Below, piece after piece: positions 1 through 9,419 of a DNA stretch of 33,275 nucleotides. This DNA is from Roseibium denhamense. GTDB taxonomy: Bacteria; Pseudomonadota; Alphaproteobacteria; Rhizobiales; Stappiaceae. The stretch lies in assembly GCF_009711415.1 (NCBI RefSeq), contig NZ_SMLZ01000083.1:1-33275 (forward strand), in the 5' to 3' direction. The stretch's first letter is position 1. Each line of letters opens with the position of its first letter. The notes under the pieces were generated by a model, which saw only the letters and a list, made by a program, of their open reading frames with translations, was not told the origin of the DNA and made no database searches. The translations under genes and the position numbers were made by a program.

Positions 1-273
1 TTGCGGAGTACTGCAAATACATCGAAAAAAATGCGATATTTCTAATTTTTGCATAGATTTTAACTGGCGAACCGGTGTATTGCTCTAAATGCTTCGTCTC
101 AGTCGTTTTTGGGTCGTTCGCTTCTTTGCGGAAGTAAGTGAGTTCTGTTCCGTTGGGGAAGTGGCCGATTGCTCGTGGGACCTGATGCGCCGGAATGTGG
201 GATCTGGCAAGTCGGGGGTGGTCTGCAAGCGGCCCAGGCGTCTTACAAGAAGGATAAGATCGGGCTTAGAAGT

Positions 274-711
274 ATGAACAATGTAGCTACGAAAATGGTT
301 GCTGTTCCGGACATTGCCGGTTCCGGGCAAGAACCTGTCATCGAAGATCGTGCCTTGGCGATCTCCGAGATGTCGGAACGGTTTGGGGTAACGCTCCGGA
401 CACTGCGGTTTTACGAAGAAAAGGGTTTGTTGAACCCGACCCGCAAAGGCGCGCGCCGTTTTTACGGTGCAAGGGATGTTTCCCGCATGCAGGTTATCCT
501 CCAAGCGAAAAAGATCGGTTTGACACTTGTCGAAATTCGCCGGGTCATCAAGCTGGTCGAGGGGAACACCAACCGCAACGACCAATTCAAGGAATTGCAG
601 GAGATCTGCAAAAGCCAGCACGAAATTCTGATCGAGCAAAAACAAATGCTCGATGAGCAAATCGCCGAAGTCGATGGCATCTTGAGCGCATTCGATCAGC
701 TCGTCGCCTAA
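274..711 (+). CDS. MerR-family transcriptional regulator
   Basis: Predicted DNA-binding one-component regulator of about 145 residues. After a short N-terminal tail the protein has a MerR winged-helix start (ISEMSERFGVTLRTLRFYEE, then a KGLLNPTRKG wing), followed by RRFYGARDVSRM and a long charged helix (about residues 95-145) expected to form the antiparallel dimer coiled coil. There is no C-terminal cysteine cluster or ligand domain, so it is not an obvious metal sensor. The frame is open upstream to 169, but MerR proteins begin close to the HTH; ATG 274 is preferred and ATG 295 is an alternative. Neither has a strong ribosome site. The gene converges on carA and ends at a strong terminator. 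Its target may lie left of the window; I cannot name it. Bases 1-273 hold no other convincing gene. Confidence 0.85.
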   Translation: MNNVATKMVAVPDIAGSGQEPVIEDRALAISEMSERFGVTLRTLRFYEEKGLLNPTRKGARRFYGARDVSRMQVILQAKKIGLTLVEIRRVIKLVEGNTNRNDQFKELQEICKSQHEILIEQKQMLDEQIAEVDGILSAFDQLVA

Positions 712-730
712 ACCGGCAAAAGCTGTTTTA

Positions 731-764
731 AAAAACCCGGCTCCGTGAGGGGCCGGGTTTTTTT
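731..764. terminator. bidirectional intrinsic terminator between the MerR gene and carA
   Basis: An 11-bp stem (AAAAACCCGGC at 731-741 with GCCGGGTTTTT at 752-762) has a 10-nt loop and a T-run on the plus strand. The reverse strand also ends in a T-run, so it can serve both convergent genes. Confidence 0.85.
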
Positions 765-784
765 GTCTTTTCGTTTTTATCCGC

Positions 785-1969
785 TCAGGCAGCTGCCCGG
801 GCCGACTGCATCAGATCGGTGAACCGTTTGAACAGATAGTGGCTGTCGCGCGGACCGGGAGACGCTTCAGGGTGATACTGGACGGAAAACACAGGCTTGG
901 TTTTCATGGCCAGCCCGCAGTTTGTGCCGTCGAACAAAGACACATGGGTTTGCTCAACAGTGTCCGGCAGGCTGTCCGCGTCCACCGCAAAACCGTGGTT
1001 CATGGACGTGATCTCGACCTTGCCGGTCGTGTGATCGAAAACCGGATGGTTCGCCCCATGATGCCCCTGGTGCATCTTGATGGTCTTTCCGCCAAGCGCG
1101 AGGGCAAGCATCTGATGGCCAAGGCAAATGCCGAAGGTTGGTACCCCTTTTTCAACAACTGCCTGGATCATGGGAACGGAATAGGTGCCGGTTGCTGCGG
1201 GATCGCCCGGGCCGTTGGACAGGAATACGCCGTCCGGGCCGTGTGACAGAACCTCTTCGGCGGTGGCCGTTGCCGGGAGAACCGTCACGTCGCAGCCGGC
1301 ATCGGTCAGCAGGCGCAGAATATTGCGTTTGATCCCGAAATCGATCGCAACGACCTTAAAGGTTCCGCCGGATGTTTCGCCGTAGCCCTCGTCCCATTTC
1401 CAGGATGTTTGCTGCCAGGAATGCGATTGGGTTGTTGCAGCGTCCTTGGCCAGATCCATGCCGACAAGACCCGGCCAGTTGGCTGCAGCCGTTTTCAGAC
1501 TGTCCAGGTCGAAGTTTCCGTCCGGAGCATGCGCAATGACACCGTTCGGCACACCCTTGTCGCGGATGAGCGCCGTCAGGGCCCGTGTGTCGATGCCGCT
1601 GATCCCGATAAGGTTCCGGCTCTTGAGCCAGGCATCCAGATGTTTTGCCGCGCGGTAGTTGGCCGGATCGGTCACGGAAGCGGCGACCACGACACCGCGA
1701 ATGCCGCTGTCGGCGGCCATGTTGACCGTCTCAATGTCTTCATCATTGGTGCCGACATTGCCGATATGCGGGAAGGTGAAGGTGATGATCTGTCCCGAAT
1801 AGGACGGATCTGTCAGGATTTCCTGATAACCGGTCATGGCGGTGTTGAAGCAGATCTCACCAACAGACTGTCCTGTTGCGCCCAGCCCTTGACCTTCGAT
1901 CACACTGCCATCAGATAACACAAGTAAGGCGGTCGCCGGGGTCTGTGACCATGCGTCTGCAGTCGTCAT
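785..1969 (-). CDS. carA: Carbamoyl-phosphate synthase small (glutaminase) subunit
   Basis: Hydrolyses glutamine and passes ammonia to the CarB subunit to make carbamoyl phosphate for pyrimidine and arginine synthesis in the cytoplasm. At 394 residues the length is normal for the family. The N-terminal CPSase_sm_chain domain (about 15-150, with FNTAMTGYQEILTDPSYSGQ) precedes a class I glutamine amidotransferase domain (about 205-385). The nucleophile is Cys282 in FGICLGHQML, and the His366/Glu368 pair sits in QYHPEASPGP. The start codon is ATG at 1967-1969, and a good promoter lies about 100 bases upstream. carB is not in the window. The gene is divergent from the GatB/YqeY gene. Confidence 0.97.
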   Translation of the reverse strand: MTTADAWSQTPATALLVLSDGSVIEGQGLGATGQSVGEICFNTAMTGYQEILTDPSYSGQIITFTFPHIGNVGTNDEDIETVNMAADSGIRGVVVAASVTDPANYRAAKHLDAWLKSRNLIGISGIDTRALTALIRDKGVPNGVIAHAPDGNFDLDSLKTAAANWPGLVGMDLAKDAATTQSHSWQQTSWKWDEGYGETSGGTFKVVAIDFGIKRNILRLLTDAGCDVTVLPATATAEEVLSHGPDGVFLSNGPGDPAATGTYSVPMIQAVVEKGVPTFGICLGHQMLALALGGKTIKMHQGHHGANHPVFDHTTGKVEITSMNHGFAVDADSLPDTVEQTHVSLFDGTNCGLAMKTKPVFSVQYHPEASPGPRDSHYLFKRFTDLMQSARAAA

Positions 1970-2067
1970 GTCTTGTATCCAGAGTTTGTTGGTGACATCA
2001 TGCGCTGCAGGAAAGGCGTTCGACGAGCTGATGAAGCCGCCAGTTGGCCGTCTGCATTAAGCGCGGG

Positions 2068-2096
2068 ACTCTATGTGAAGCGGGCAGGATCGTCAA
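2068..2096 (-). promoter_or_regulatory. Predicted sigma-70 promoter of carA
   Basis: On the minus strand TTGACG (2096-2091) is followed by a 17-bp spacer and TAGAGT (2073-2068). The predicted transcript would start near 2061, giving a leader of roughly 90 nt. I saw no clear attenuator or PurR/ArgR-type operator in it. Confidence 0.6.
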
Positions 2097-2202
2097 TATC
2101 GACCTGCGGAAAAAAGTTCTATAAAATTCAATAGGTTGTCCGATTTGCGTGGAGGGTGCGCCTCACTTTCCAGGTTTCGGTTCGGCAGGGGTGGGGTAGA
2201 CC

Positions 2203-2721
2203 ATGCGCGACGCTTTGCGCGAGAAGATCAACACGGCTTTGAAGGCGGCACAAGACGCCGGTGACAAGCGCAAATGCGCAACGCTCCGGCTTGTTCAGAC
2301 CGCCGTGAAGGATCGGGAAGCAGCGGCTCGGGAAAATGGCAAAGACGGCGTTGCTGAGCCGGAAGTTATTGAAATACTTCAAAAAATGGTTCGCCAAAGA
2401 GAGGATTCCGCCGGGGAGTTTGAAAGTGGCGGCCAACTTGATCTTGCAGAGCAAGAAAGGGCTGAACAGGAGATCATCCGGGAGCTTCTGCCTCACCAGA
2501 TTAGCGAAGAGACCATGAAGACACTCTGCGAGGAGACGCTTCAGGAGATCGGAGCCCATGGTCTGCGCGATATCGGCCGCTGCATGAACGAGCTGAAATC
2601 CCGGTATCCGGGACAAATGGATTTCGTCCAGGCATCTTGTGTGGTCAAGGACATGCTCCGGGCCGAGGCAGCAAGTCAGGATGCGTCCACATCCAAGGGC
2701 GGTGAGGCCTCTGGTGACTGA
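2203..2721 (+). CDS. GatB/YqeY domain-containing protein
   Basis: Small cytoplasmic protein of 172 residues related to the C-terminal tRNA-binding domain of GatB, the glutamyl/aspartyl-tRNA amidotransferase subunit. The stand-alone YqeY family has no firmly established function. Family hallmarks are MRDALREKINTALKAA, TLRLVQTAVKDRE, IIRELLPHQIS and a C-terminal region resembling GRCMNELKSRYPGQMDF. The last 20 residues are low-complexity and less conserved. The start ATG follows a G-rich ribosome site (GGGGTGGGG). It lies between divergent carA and dnaG, an order familiar from Hyphomicrobiales, where yqeY, dnaG and rpoD form a macromolecular-synthesis-like neighbourhood. Confidence 0.92.
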   Translation: MRDALREKINTALKAAQDAGDKRKCATLRLVQTAVKDREAAARENGKDGVAEPEVIEILQKMVRQREDSAGEFESGGQLDLAEQERAEQEIIRELLPHQISEETMKTLCEETLQEIGAHGLRDIGRCMNELKSRYPGQMDFVQASCVVKDMLRAEAASQDASTSKGGEASGD

Positions 2722-2931
2722 CGGCCGCGCCAAAATGCGGGCTGTCCACAAATTTTGAGGAAACGCGTGCTGGCCGGGTGCCGCCTTATTCACATTGAAC
2801 CCACAGCGGATGCGGCCTTCAATGCTGAAGGTCTGGTAAGCGCTAACCTGTTCCTTTAGTCTGAAGTGCCTCTGGCCGGGACCCGGCCGGGTCCATATTC
2901 ACCTTTAACATGCAGTGATCTGTTCGCCGTC

Positions 2932-4884
2932 ATGCGCTTCGAAACGCGTCTCCTGGATGAAATTCGTGCCCGGTTGACCTTGTCCGACATTGTCGGGCGG
3001 CGGGTGACGTGGGACCGGCGCAAGACGCAGCCGGGAAAAGGCGATTACTGGGCTTGCTGTCCGTTCCATCAGGAAAAAAGCCCGAGCTTCCACGTCGATG
3101 ACCGGCGAAACAGATACAAGTGTTTCGGGTGCGGGGCATCCGGGGATCATTTCACGTTTTTATGCGAAACCGAGGGCCTGAGTTTTCCTGAAAGTGTGGA
3201 GCGGCTTGCCGAACAGGCAGGTGTTGCGCTGCCCGCTCCGGATCCGCAGGCGGCCCGCCGCGAAAAAAAACGGGCCGGACTCGCCGACATTTGTGAAATG
3301 GCCGCGCAGTTTTTCCAAAATGAGATGGCAGGTCCGCGGGGCGGGGAAGCGCGCCAATATGTTGCCAAGCGCGGGCTGAGCCCTGAAACCTTGCGGGAGT
3401 TCCGGTTTGGATTTGCGCCCGACAGCCGGGATGCGTTGAAGACCTACCTTAAAGCGCGGGAAATCCCGGAAGCAGCGATGATCGAGGCTGGTCTGCTGAT
3501 CCAGCCGGAGGGCGGGCGCCCCAGCTATGACCGGTTCCGCGGGCGCTTGATGATCCCGATCCAGGACGACCGCGGCCGTGTGGTCGCTTTCGGTGGCCGC
3601 ACGATGTTGCCGGACGGCCAGCCGAAATACCTTAACTCACCGGAGACGCCGCTCTTCCACAAAGGTGTCATGCTTTTCAATGCGCACCGCGCCCGCGAAC
3701 CTGCCTTCAAGGCGCAGGAAGCGGTTGTCGTTGAAGGTTATATGGATGCAATTGCCCTTTATCAGGCCGGTATCCGCCATGTGGTGGCGTCGCTTGGCAC
3801 CGCCTTTACCGAAGATCAGATCCTCCGGCTCTGGAAGTTCGCCCCGGAGCCGGTCATCTGTTTCGACGGCGATGCTGCGGGTGTTTCAGCAGCACACAGG
3901 GCCATCGACCGTATCTTTCCGGTTCTGAAAAGCGGGTTTTCCTTTCAGTTCTGTTTCCTGCCCGATGGCATGGACCCGGATGACCTTGTCAAGGATCAGG
4001 GCGTTTCCGGCTTCCACGAGCAGACAAGCGCGGCAAAGTCTCTTTTTGATGTGGTCTGGGAGCGGGAAATCTCTGTGTCCCGCCTGGACACACCAGAGCG
4101 CAAGGCGGCTTTGGAGAAGCGCTTTGACGATCTGATCGGCACCATCCGGGATGAACGGGTGCGCCGACGGTATCAACTGGATCTGAAGTTCAAGCTGTCC
4201 AACCTGTTCTTTGAAAGTGCACGCCAGGGGCGGCGGACGGATGGAAAGAAAACGGGGACCGAGCCTTCTTTTTTGGGCATGGTCAAGGAAGGTGTTTCGG
4301 AAAGCGATGATTTTGGTAACGAGCGCCTGGTTCTGGGCCTATGCATGCGGTTCCCGCACTTGCTGGACCGGCATTTCGAACGGTTTTCGCGCCTCCCTTT
4401 CGTCAACACATTGCACCGCCAGTTGCGGGATGTCCTGTGCCGGATCGTCGATGAACTGGAGGGCACGCCCATTGCCGATCTGACCCAGGCCCATGACACT
4501 GCCTTGCGCGATATCATGCATGAGATGATGCTTGAGACCATCGGTCTTCAACAACAGAAGAAGGCCGAGTTCTCTGTGCTCAATCACCGCTTTCCGCTTT
4601 TGAAGTCGCATCCCCCGGAAGACTTCGTGGAAGCGGCTTTCCTCCATTTTATCGACGTTCTGGAACTCAATGCCCTGGAGGAGGAGCTTGATAGCGAGCT
4701 ATCGGGCGCCGACGAGCAATTGGATGAGACGGTGTGGGGGCGGATCCAGGCGCTGACCCAGGATTTGAGCCGGCGGCGGGAAGAGTGCGCGCGTGATGAA
4801 GCCGAATTGGCAGAGCGCGCCAAAAAGATCCGTGCGGCGCCTCCGGTTGAGGCCTTGGCCATAACATCCGCCGCTGATGCGTGA
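2932..4884 (+). CDS. dnaG: DNA primase
   Basis: Synthesises RNA primers at the replication fork with DnaB helicase. The protein has 650 residues from the preferred start. The CHC2 zinc-binding domain has ligands Cys43, His46, Cys64 and Cys67 (CPFH and CFGC). The catalytic TOPRIM domain has Glu268 in VVVEGYMDAIAL and the Asp312/Asp314 pair in CFDGDAAG. The C-terminal helical region (about 430-650) is the DnaB-interaction part and is poorly conserved. The frame is open to a GTG at 2866, but DnaG proteins begin close to the LLDEIRAR helix, so ATG 2932 (MRFETRLLDEIRAR) is preferred; no strong ribosome site separates the two. Downstream is rpoD after a 414-bp gap. Confidence 0.96.
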   Translation: MRFETRLLDEIRARLTLSDIVGRRVTWDRRKTQPGKGDYWACCPFHQEKSPSFHVDDRRNRYKCFGCGASGDHFTFLCETEGLSFPESVERLAEQAGVALPAPDPQAARREKKRAGLADICEMAAQFFQNEMAGPRGGEARQYVAKRGLSPETLREFRFGFAPDSRDALKTYLKAREIPEAAMIEAGLLIQPEGGRPSYDRFRGRLMIPIQDDRGRVVAFGGRTMLPDGQPKYLNSPETPLFHKGVMLFNAHRAREPAFKAQEAVVVEGYMDAIALYQAGIRHVVASLGTAFTEDQILRLWKFAPEPVICFDGDAAGVSAAHRAIDRIFPVLKSGFSFQFCFLPDGMDPDDLVKDQGVSGFHEQTSAAKSLFDVVWEREISVSRLDTPERKAALEKRFDDLIGTIRDERVRRRYQLDLKFKLSNLFFESARQGRRTDGKKTGTEPSFLGMVKEGVSESDDFGNERLVLGLCMRFPHLLDRHFERFSRLPFVNTLHRQLRDVLCRIVDELEGTPIADLTQAHDTALRDIMHEMMLETIGLQQQKKAEFSVLNHRFPLLKSHPPEDFVEAAFLHFIDVLELNALEEELDSELSGADEQLDETVWGRIQALTQDLSRRREECARDEAELAERAKKIRAAPPVEALAITSAADA

Positions 4885-5298
4885 TTTGGCACTTAAGCCG
4901 CTGGAAAATACCTTTTTCTGATTGACCAAATACGAATCACACTTGCGAATCCTGCGCGTCGAGCTAAATAGAGGATTTGCAGCACACTCGCGCCGCAGTC
5001 ACATGCATGCTCGCGGCAATACTCTGACAGATAAGCTGCGACCCGAATGACGACCAGTCTGCCCCTCGCTGCGCGAAGGGCGCAATAGAAAGGCCGTGTG
5101 CATAATTGATGCCGAAAAATATCAATATCGATGCAAACACGGTTAATTGGGACTTAAGGGACACGGCTTACAACTTTTTCTGAAAAGCGATTCTTCTGGA
5201 CGCCGCCGCTCGGCCAAGCTGGCGCGCCGGAAGCGAATTGAGTTGAAGCTGAACGAAAGGCGCGGCGTGGCCAATGCGGCCACGAACTGGAGCACACA
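4885..5298. other. dnaG-rpoD intergenic region, no gene recognised
   Basis: A 414-bp gap. Only weak open frames occur in it, and none resembles a protein. It probably contains the rpoD promoter and leader. One loose candidate is TTGACC at 4922-4927 with a poor -10 (GCGAAT) 17 bp later. A purine-rich GGAG precedes the rpoD ATG. I see no terminator after dnaG, so read-through into rpoD is possible. Confidence 0.5.
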
Positions 5299-7290
5299 AT
5301 GGTAGCCAAAGCGACGCAAGCAGACGACACACAAGAGACCCCAGGCGATGGCTCCGACGGCCCGCTGTTGGACCTGTCGGATGCCGCTGTCAAAAAAATG
5401 ATCAAGGCCGCGAAAAAGCGCGGTTACGTCACCTATGACGAACTCAACGAGGTCCTCCCCTCCGAGCAGGTCTCTTCTGAAAAAATTGAAGACACCATGT
5501 CCATGCTCTCAGATATGGGCATTAATGTGATCGATTCCGACGAGGCGGAAGATGGTCCCGATGAGGTCGATGGCGGCGAATTGGTAACTGCTCAGACAAC
5601 GGCCGTTGCCAAAACCACAACGAAAGAACCTGCCGACCGGACGGACGATCCAGTGCGCATGTACTTGCGTGAAATGGGCTCCGTCGAATTGCTGTCGCGT
5701 GAAGGCGAGATCGCGATTGCAAAGCGCATCGAGGCTGGCCGCGAGGCAATGATCGCGGGCCTTTGCGAAAGCCCGCTGACCTTCCAGGCCATCATCATCT
5801 GGCGCGACGAGCTCAACGAAGCGCAAGTCTTGCTGCGCGACATCATCGATCTCGAGGCCACCTATGCTGGCCCGGATGCAAAGGCCGGCCCGGCCGTTGC
5901 CAATGATGACGACCCGGACGCAGCGCCCGCCAACGAAGCCGGCAAGGTTTCCGAGGAGACAGAAAACGAAGAGGGCGAAGGCGAGGGTGACAGCGAAGAG
6001 GACGATGACGAGTTTGAGGCCAACGTCTCCTTGTCCGCGATGGAAGCCGAGCTGAAGCCGCAGGTTCTCGAAACCTTCGACATGATTGCGGACGATTACA
6101 AGAAGCTTCGCCGCCTTCAGGACCAGCTGGTGGAAAACAAGCTGGCCAACAAGACTTTGTCGCCGAGCCAGGAGCGGCGCTACAAGAAGCTGAAAGAAGA
6201 CATCATCGTCAATGTGAAGAGCTTGTCGCTCAATCAGAACCGTATTGATGCTCTGGTCGCTCAGCTTTATGACATCAACAAGCGTCTGATGGGTTACGAA
6301 GGCCGTCTTCTGCGCCTGGCCGACAGCTACAATGTCGACCGGACCGACTTTCTGAAGCAGTACCAGGGCGCGGAGCTTGATCCGAACTGGCTGCGCAAAG
6401 TTGCCAATCTGTCGACCCGCGGCTGGAAGAACTTCATCGCCAAGGAAAAAGAGACTGTTCGTGAACTGCGTCAGGAAATCCAGACGCTGGCCACCGAGAC
6501 GGGTCTTGAGATCACCGAATTCCGCCGCATTGTCGCGATGGTTCAAAAGGGTGAGCGCGAAGCGCGCATCGCCAAGAAGGAAATGGTCGAGGCCAACCTG
6601 CGCCTCGTGATTTCCATTGCAAAGAAATATACCAACCGCGGCCTGCAATTCCTGGATCTCATTCAGGAAGGCAACATCGGTCTGATGAAGGCGGTGGACA
6701 AGTTCGAATACCGCCGCGGTTACAAGTTCTCGACCTATGCCACCTGGTGGATCCGGCAGGCAATCACCCGCTCGATTGCCGACCAGGCCCGGACGATCCG
6801 TATTCCGGTGCACATGATCGAGACGATCAATAAGATTGTCCGCACATCACGCCAGATGCTGCACGAGATCGGGCGTGAGCCGACCCCGGAAGAGCTGGCT
6901 GAAAAGCTGCAGATGCCGCTGGAGAAGGTCCGCAAGGTTCTGAAAATCGCCAAGGAACCGATCTCGCTGGAAACCCCGATTGGCGACGAGGAAGATTCGC
7001 ACCTCGGCGACTTCATCGAGGACAAGAATGCGGTTCTGCCGATCGATGCGGCCATTCAGTCGAACCTGCGCGAGACAACGACTCGCGTTTTGGCATCGCT
7101 GACACCGCGCGAGGAACGCGTCCTGCGCATGCGCTTCGGCATCGGCATGAACACCGACCACACGCTGGAAGAGGTCGGGCAGCAGTTCTCGGTGACCCGC
7201 GAACGTATCCGCCAGATCGAGGCAAAGGCGCTTCGGAAGCTCAAGCACCCGAGCCGGTCCCGCAAGCTGCGGTCGTTCCTCGACAGCTAA
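5299..7290 (+). CDS. rpoD: RNA polymerase primary sigma factor (sigma-70, RpoD)
   Basis: Housekeeping sigma factor of 663 residues that directs RNA polymerase to most promoters. Region 1.1 occupies the N-terminus. Region 1.2 starts near residue 114 ([20 protein letters not shown]). A non-conserved region follows, containing a strongly acidic loop (about residues 203-239). Region 2 starts near 432 ([13 protein letters not shown], then [20 protein letters not shown] and [14 protein letters not shown], which recognise and melt the -10). Region 3 follows. The region 4 helix-turn-helix near 625-655 ([20 protein letters not shown]) recognises the -35. ATG 5299 follows GGAG at a good distance. The gene ends at a clear intrinsic terminator. 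The acidic loop is expected in alphaproteobacterial RpoD. Confidence 0.98.
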   Translation: MVAKATQADDTQETPGDGSDGPLLDLSDAAVKKMIKAAKKRGYVTYDELNEVLPSEQVSSEKIEDTMSMLSDMGINVIDSDEAEDGPDEVDGGELVTAQTTAVAKTTTKEPADRTDDPVRMYLREMGSVELLSREGEIAIAKRIEAGREAMIAGLCESPLTFQAIIIWRDELNEAQVLLRDIIDLEATYAGPDAKAGPAVANDDDPDAAPANEAGKVSEETENEEGEGEGDSEEDDDEFEANVSLSAMEAELKPQVLETFDMIADDYKKLRRLQDQLVENKLANKTLSPSQERRYKKLKEDIIVNVKSLSLNQNRIDALVAQLYDINKRLMGYEGRLLRLADSYNVDRTDFLKQYQGAELDPNWLRKVANLSTRGWKNFIAKEKETVRELRQEIQTLATETGLEITEFRRIVAMVQKGEREARIAKKEMVEANLRLVISIAKKYTNRGLQFLDLIQEGNIGLMKAVDKFEYRRGYKFSTYATWWIRQAITRSIADQARTIRIPVHMIETINKIVRTSRQMLHEIGREPTPEELAEKLQMPLEKVRKVLKIAKEPISLETPIGDEEDSHLGDFIEDKNAVLPIDAAIQSNLRETTTRVLASLTPREERVLRMRFGIGMNTDHTLEEVGQQFSVTRERIRQIEAKALRKLKHPSRSRKLRSFLDS

Positions 7291-7317
7291 TTGCTGTCTG
7301 CACGACCCAACACGATC

Positions 7318-7347
7318 AAAAAACCCGGCCGCCATGCCGGGTTTTTC
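7318..7347 (+). terminator. Intrinsic terminator of rpoD
   Basis: A perfect 9-bp stem, AAACCCGGC (7321-7329) with GCCGGGTTT (7336-7344), has a 6-nt loop and is followed by T-rich sequence. Confidence 0.9.
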
Positions 7348-7392
7348 CGTTTTGCTGACAGCCCAACCGCATCGCCTGATTGAGGTGCCCCG

Positions 7393-8715
7393 TTGACCCT
7401 GACCCCGGACAAAGATCTACGGATCGAGCCAGCGGCTCCCGCCGACCGGCGTGTGTTCCGGGCGGGTCTGCTGGCGTCCGTGGCGTTTCATGTGGCGGTG
7501 GCTGCGGCCCTGATTACCGATGTAGAGGGCTTTCAGGCGGCCGGAGACGTTGATGCGGTTGAAGTCGAGATCGTGCAACTGCCGCCTTCCGTGACGCCGG
7601 AGCCTGTTGAGGCGCCCGCCGTGGAAGAGCCGGACCCTGAGGTTCCGGAACCGGAGGTCCCCGAGCCCGAACCTGCCGAACCAGAAGAACAGGCAGAAGA
7701 ACAAGCCGACCCGCCGCCGCTGGAGCCTGCTGCACCTGAAACCGATCCGGAGCCGGAGGACATTGCCTCCCTGCCGGTCCTGCAGGAAGTCCAGGAGTTC
7801 GGGGAAGAAGATGTGTTGCCCGACGGGGCTTCTGAGGAAGAACCGGCCAATGAGCCGGTTGATGCCGAAGACGTTGCCGATACCGACACACCCGAAGAGC
7901 CGTCAGACGCCAGTGCCACGGACGATCCGGGTCTTGAAGATGGGGCCGGTGAGGACGAGGTTGCCGACGGTGATGCGGAAGGAGAGCCGGAAACCGACCC
8001 AGAAACCGTGCTTGATCAGCAACTGGACGATCTTGTCGAGGAGAGTTTGGAACAGCTCGAGTCCGAGACCGAGACCGAGACCTTTGAAGACGGCAGCAGC
8101 GGGGAAACGGAAACTGCTGACGCGGAAAACGCGGACAGTGCAGAGGACATTTCGCCCGAGGAGACCGTGCCGGACAGCGAGGAGGCTGGGACGGACGCCG
8201 CCGTCGATCTTGGAGAGGAGGGCGAGCTGTCTGCAGACAGTTTTGGTGTGGTCGGGCCGATTGCGACCGCTGCAACACCGGCACCGAAACCGGTCAGGCG
8301 GTCTCAGGCAACCGCTGCGAATGCCAACCCCTCCGCAGGAAGCGGATCGGCGCTGCCACAAGCGCGCGAGTTGTTTACCGGAGGCGTTCTTCAGGACAGC
8401 CGTCTTGTCACGGCGATGAGTGGAATGCCACCCGGTCAGCGGCTCAATCTTCTGTGCACCACAGAGCTGCGCGCACAATTAAACGCATCCAATCCGCCCT
8501 ACTTTCCAGATATCATGCCGTCTTTGCGTCCGCGCCGTGGAACGGTCTTGGATCCCGGCGGCTGGGTTGCTTTTCGAGCCTACGGGCTCTGGTACAATGT
8601 CGCTTTCCGCTGTGAAGTGGATCCGGGTGTCCGCCGCGTGGAACGCTTTTCTTTCCGCGTAGGCGGCCCTATTCCGCGCGCCGAATGGGGAGCAAGAGGG
8701 CTTCCGGTGAATTGA
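7393..8715 (+). CDS. DUF930-domain protein with TonB-like architecture
   Basis: Likely inner-membrane-anchored periplasmic protein of 440 residues. A cytoplasmic N-terminus of about 21 residues is followed by one membrane segment (about 22-42, FRAGLLASVAFHVAVAAALI). A very long Pro/Glu/Asp-rich spacer follows (about 55-310, including PEVPEPEVPEPEPAEPEEQ), then a compact C-terminal domain (about 322-440). That domain matches my memory of DUF930: LLCTTELRAQLN, FRAYGLWYNVAFRCEVDPG, RVGGPIPRAEWGARGLP. The membrane segment plus acidic proline spacer resembles TonB/TolA layout, but no TonB C-terminal domain is seen. The start is TTG, supported by GAGGTG at 7382-7387; no in-frame ATG fits better. 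Function unknown. Confidence 0.85.
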   Translation: MTLTPDKDLRIEPAAPADRRVFRAGLLASVAFHVAVAAALITDVEGFQAAGDVDAVEVEIVQLPPSVTPEPVEAPAVEEPDPEVPEPEVPEPEPAEPEEQAEEQADPPPLEPAAPETDPEPEDIASLPVLQEVQEFGEEDVLPDGASEEEPANEPVDAEDVADTDTPEEPSDASATDDPGLEDGAGEDEVADGDAEGEPETDPETVLDQQLDDLVEESLEQLESETETETFEDGSSGETETADAENADSAEDISPEETVPDSEEAGTDAAVDLGEEGELSADSFGVVGPIATAATPAPKPVRRSQATAANANPSAGSGSALPQARELFTGGVLQDSRLVTAMSGMPPGQRLNLLCTTELRAQLNASNPPYFPDIMPSLRPRRGTVLDPGGWVAFRAYGLWYNVAFRCEVDPGVRRVERFSFRVGGPIPRAEWGARGLPVN

Positions 8716-8752
8716 TATCAGCGATCTTAAACACGCAGTCCTTTGCCCTGCA

Positions 8753-9406
8753 TCAAGATCCCGGTCTGAAACACGGGATTTGCATCTGCACAACTTCGCT
8801 GTTTACGAATTTCTGGCGCGGAGCGGCCCATCCGTGGCGCACGCTTTGAACCTCAACTCCATCCAGCTCCAGCGCCTTTCCTGCATAGGCTTCATCTATA
8901 AGGGCATATCCTAACCGCATCGAAACGCCTTGCGCGATGACTTCTTCAACATCCGGCTTTTGATAGTCATAGGGTTGATAATGCGGGACGGGGAGCGGCA
9001 GTCGGATATGTCCGGACAAGGTGGTGCCGGGGCCAACCACGCGGCCATAGGGGATGATCGGTGCATCCACGTCCAGATCCTCCGGCAAGGCCGGGATCAG
9101 CTTGTCCGCGACCAGAATCCCGTTGTCCAGGAGTTGCGTGAACGCCAGGCCCGGCTCGAGGATCCGCTGGCCTGAAGGGGCTTCCTTGAACAGCATGTCG
9201 AAGACGATGGCCGGGTTTTGAGCTCCGTTCGCGAACTCATAGATACCGGTCAAAACCGACCCGTCCGAGCTCCAGTTAACAGTCAGGTGTGTCATGGTCA
9301 TGCCGTAAGCGCTTGTTCCAGGGGCCAGCCTTGCCGCCAGCATTGAAAAGATAATCGTCTGCAAAAAACCGCGGCGGGCAAACCTTTTTGATCCAGTCCA
9401 TCGCAT
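8753..9406 (-). CDS. Tat-exported protein of unknown function, coupled to the PAAR effector gene
   Basis: Predicted 217-residue exported protein. From the ATG at 9404-9406 it begins with a basic region and a twin-arginine motif (ARRGFLQ, close to the SRRxFLK consensus), a hydrophobic stretch (TIIFSMLAARLA) and a likely cleavage site near TSAYG. The mature part is beta-rich looking with no motif I recognise. The frame is open to 9580, but that would overlap the PAAR gene and bury the signal; AGGAAG just before ATG 9406 supports the shorter form. It starts 13 bases after the PAAR gene stop, so the two are probably co-transcribed. Its position suggests an immunity protein or accessory factor for the effector. 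That is inference only. Confidence 0.65.
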   Translation of the reverse strand: MRWTGSKRFARRGFLQTIIFSMLAARLAPGTSAYGMTMTHLTVNWSSDGSVLTGIYEFANGAQNPAIVFDMLFKEAPSGQRILEPGLAFTQLLDNGILVADKLIPALPEDLDVDAPIIPYGRVVGPGTTLSGHIRLPLPVPHYQPYDYQKPDVEEVIAQGVSMRLGYALIDEAYAGKALELDGVEVQSVRHGWAAPRQKFVNSEVVQMQIPCFRPGS

Positions 9407-9419
9407 CGGCTTCCTGCCA

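Noticed and set aside
5860..6030. Acidic loop in RpoD as an insertion of interest
   Set aside because: Such acidic, variable segments are normal in the non-conserved region of primary sigma factors.
5509..6813. 434-codon minus-strand open frame opposite rpoD
   Set aside because: It is antisense to conserved sigma-factor regions and its translation matches no domain; long antisense frames are usual in GC-rich DNA.
7514..8284. Frames within the DUF930 gene on either strand
   Set aside because: They are by-products of the Glu/Pro-rich repetitive coding sequence.
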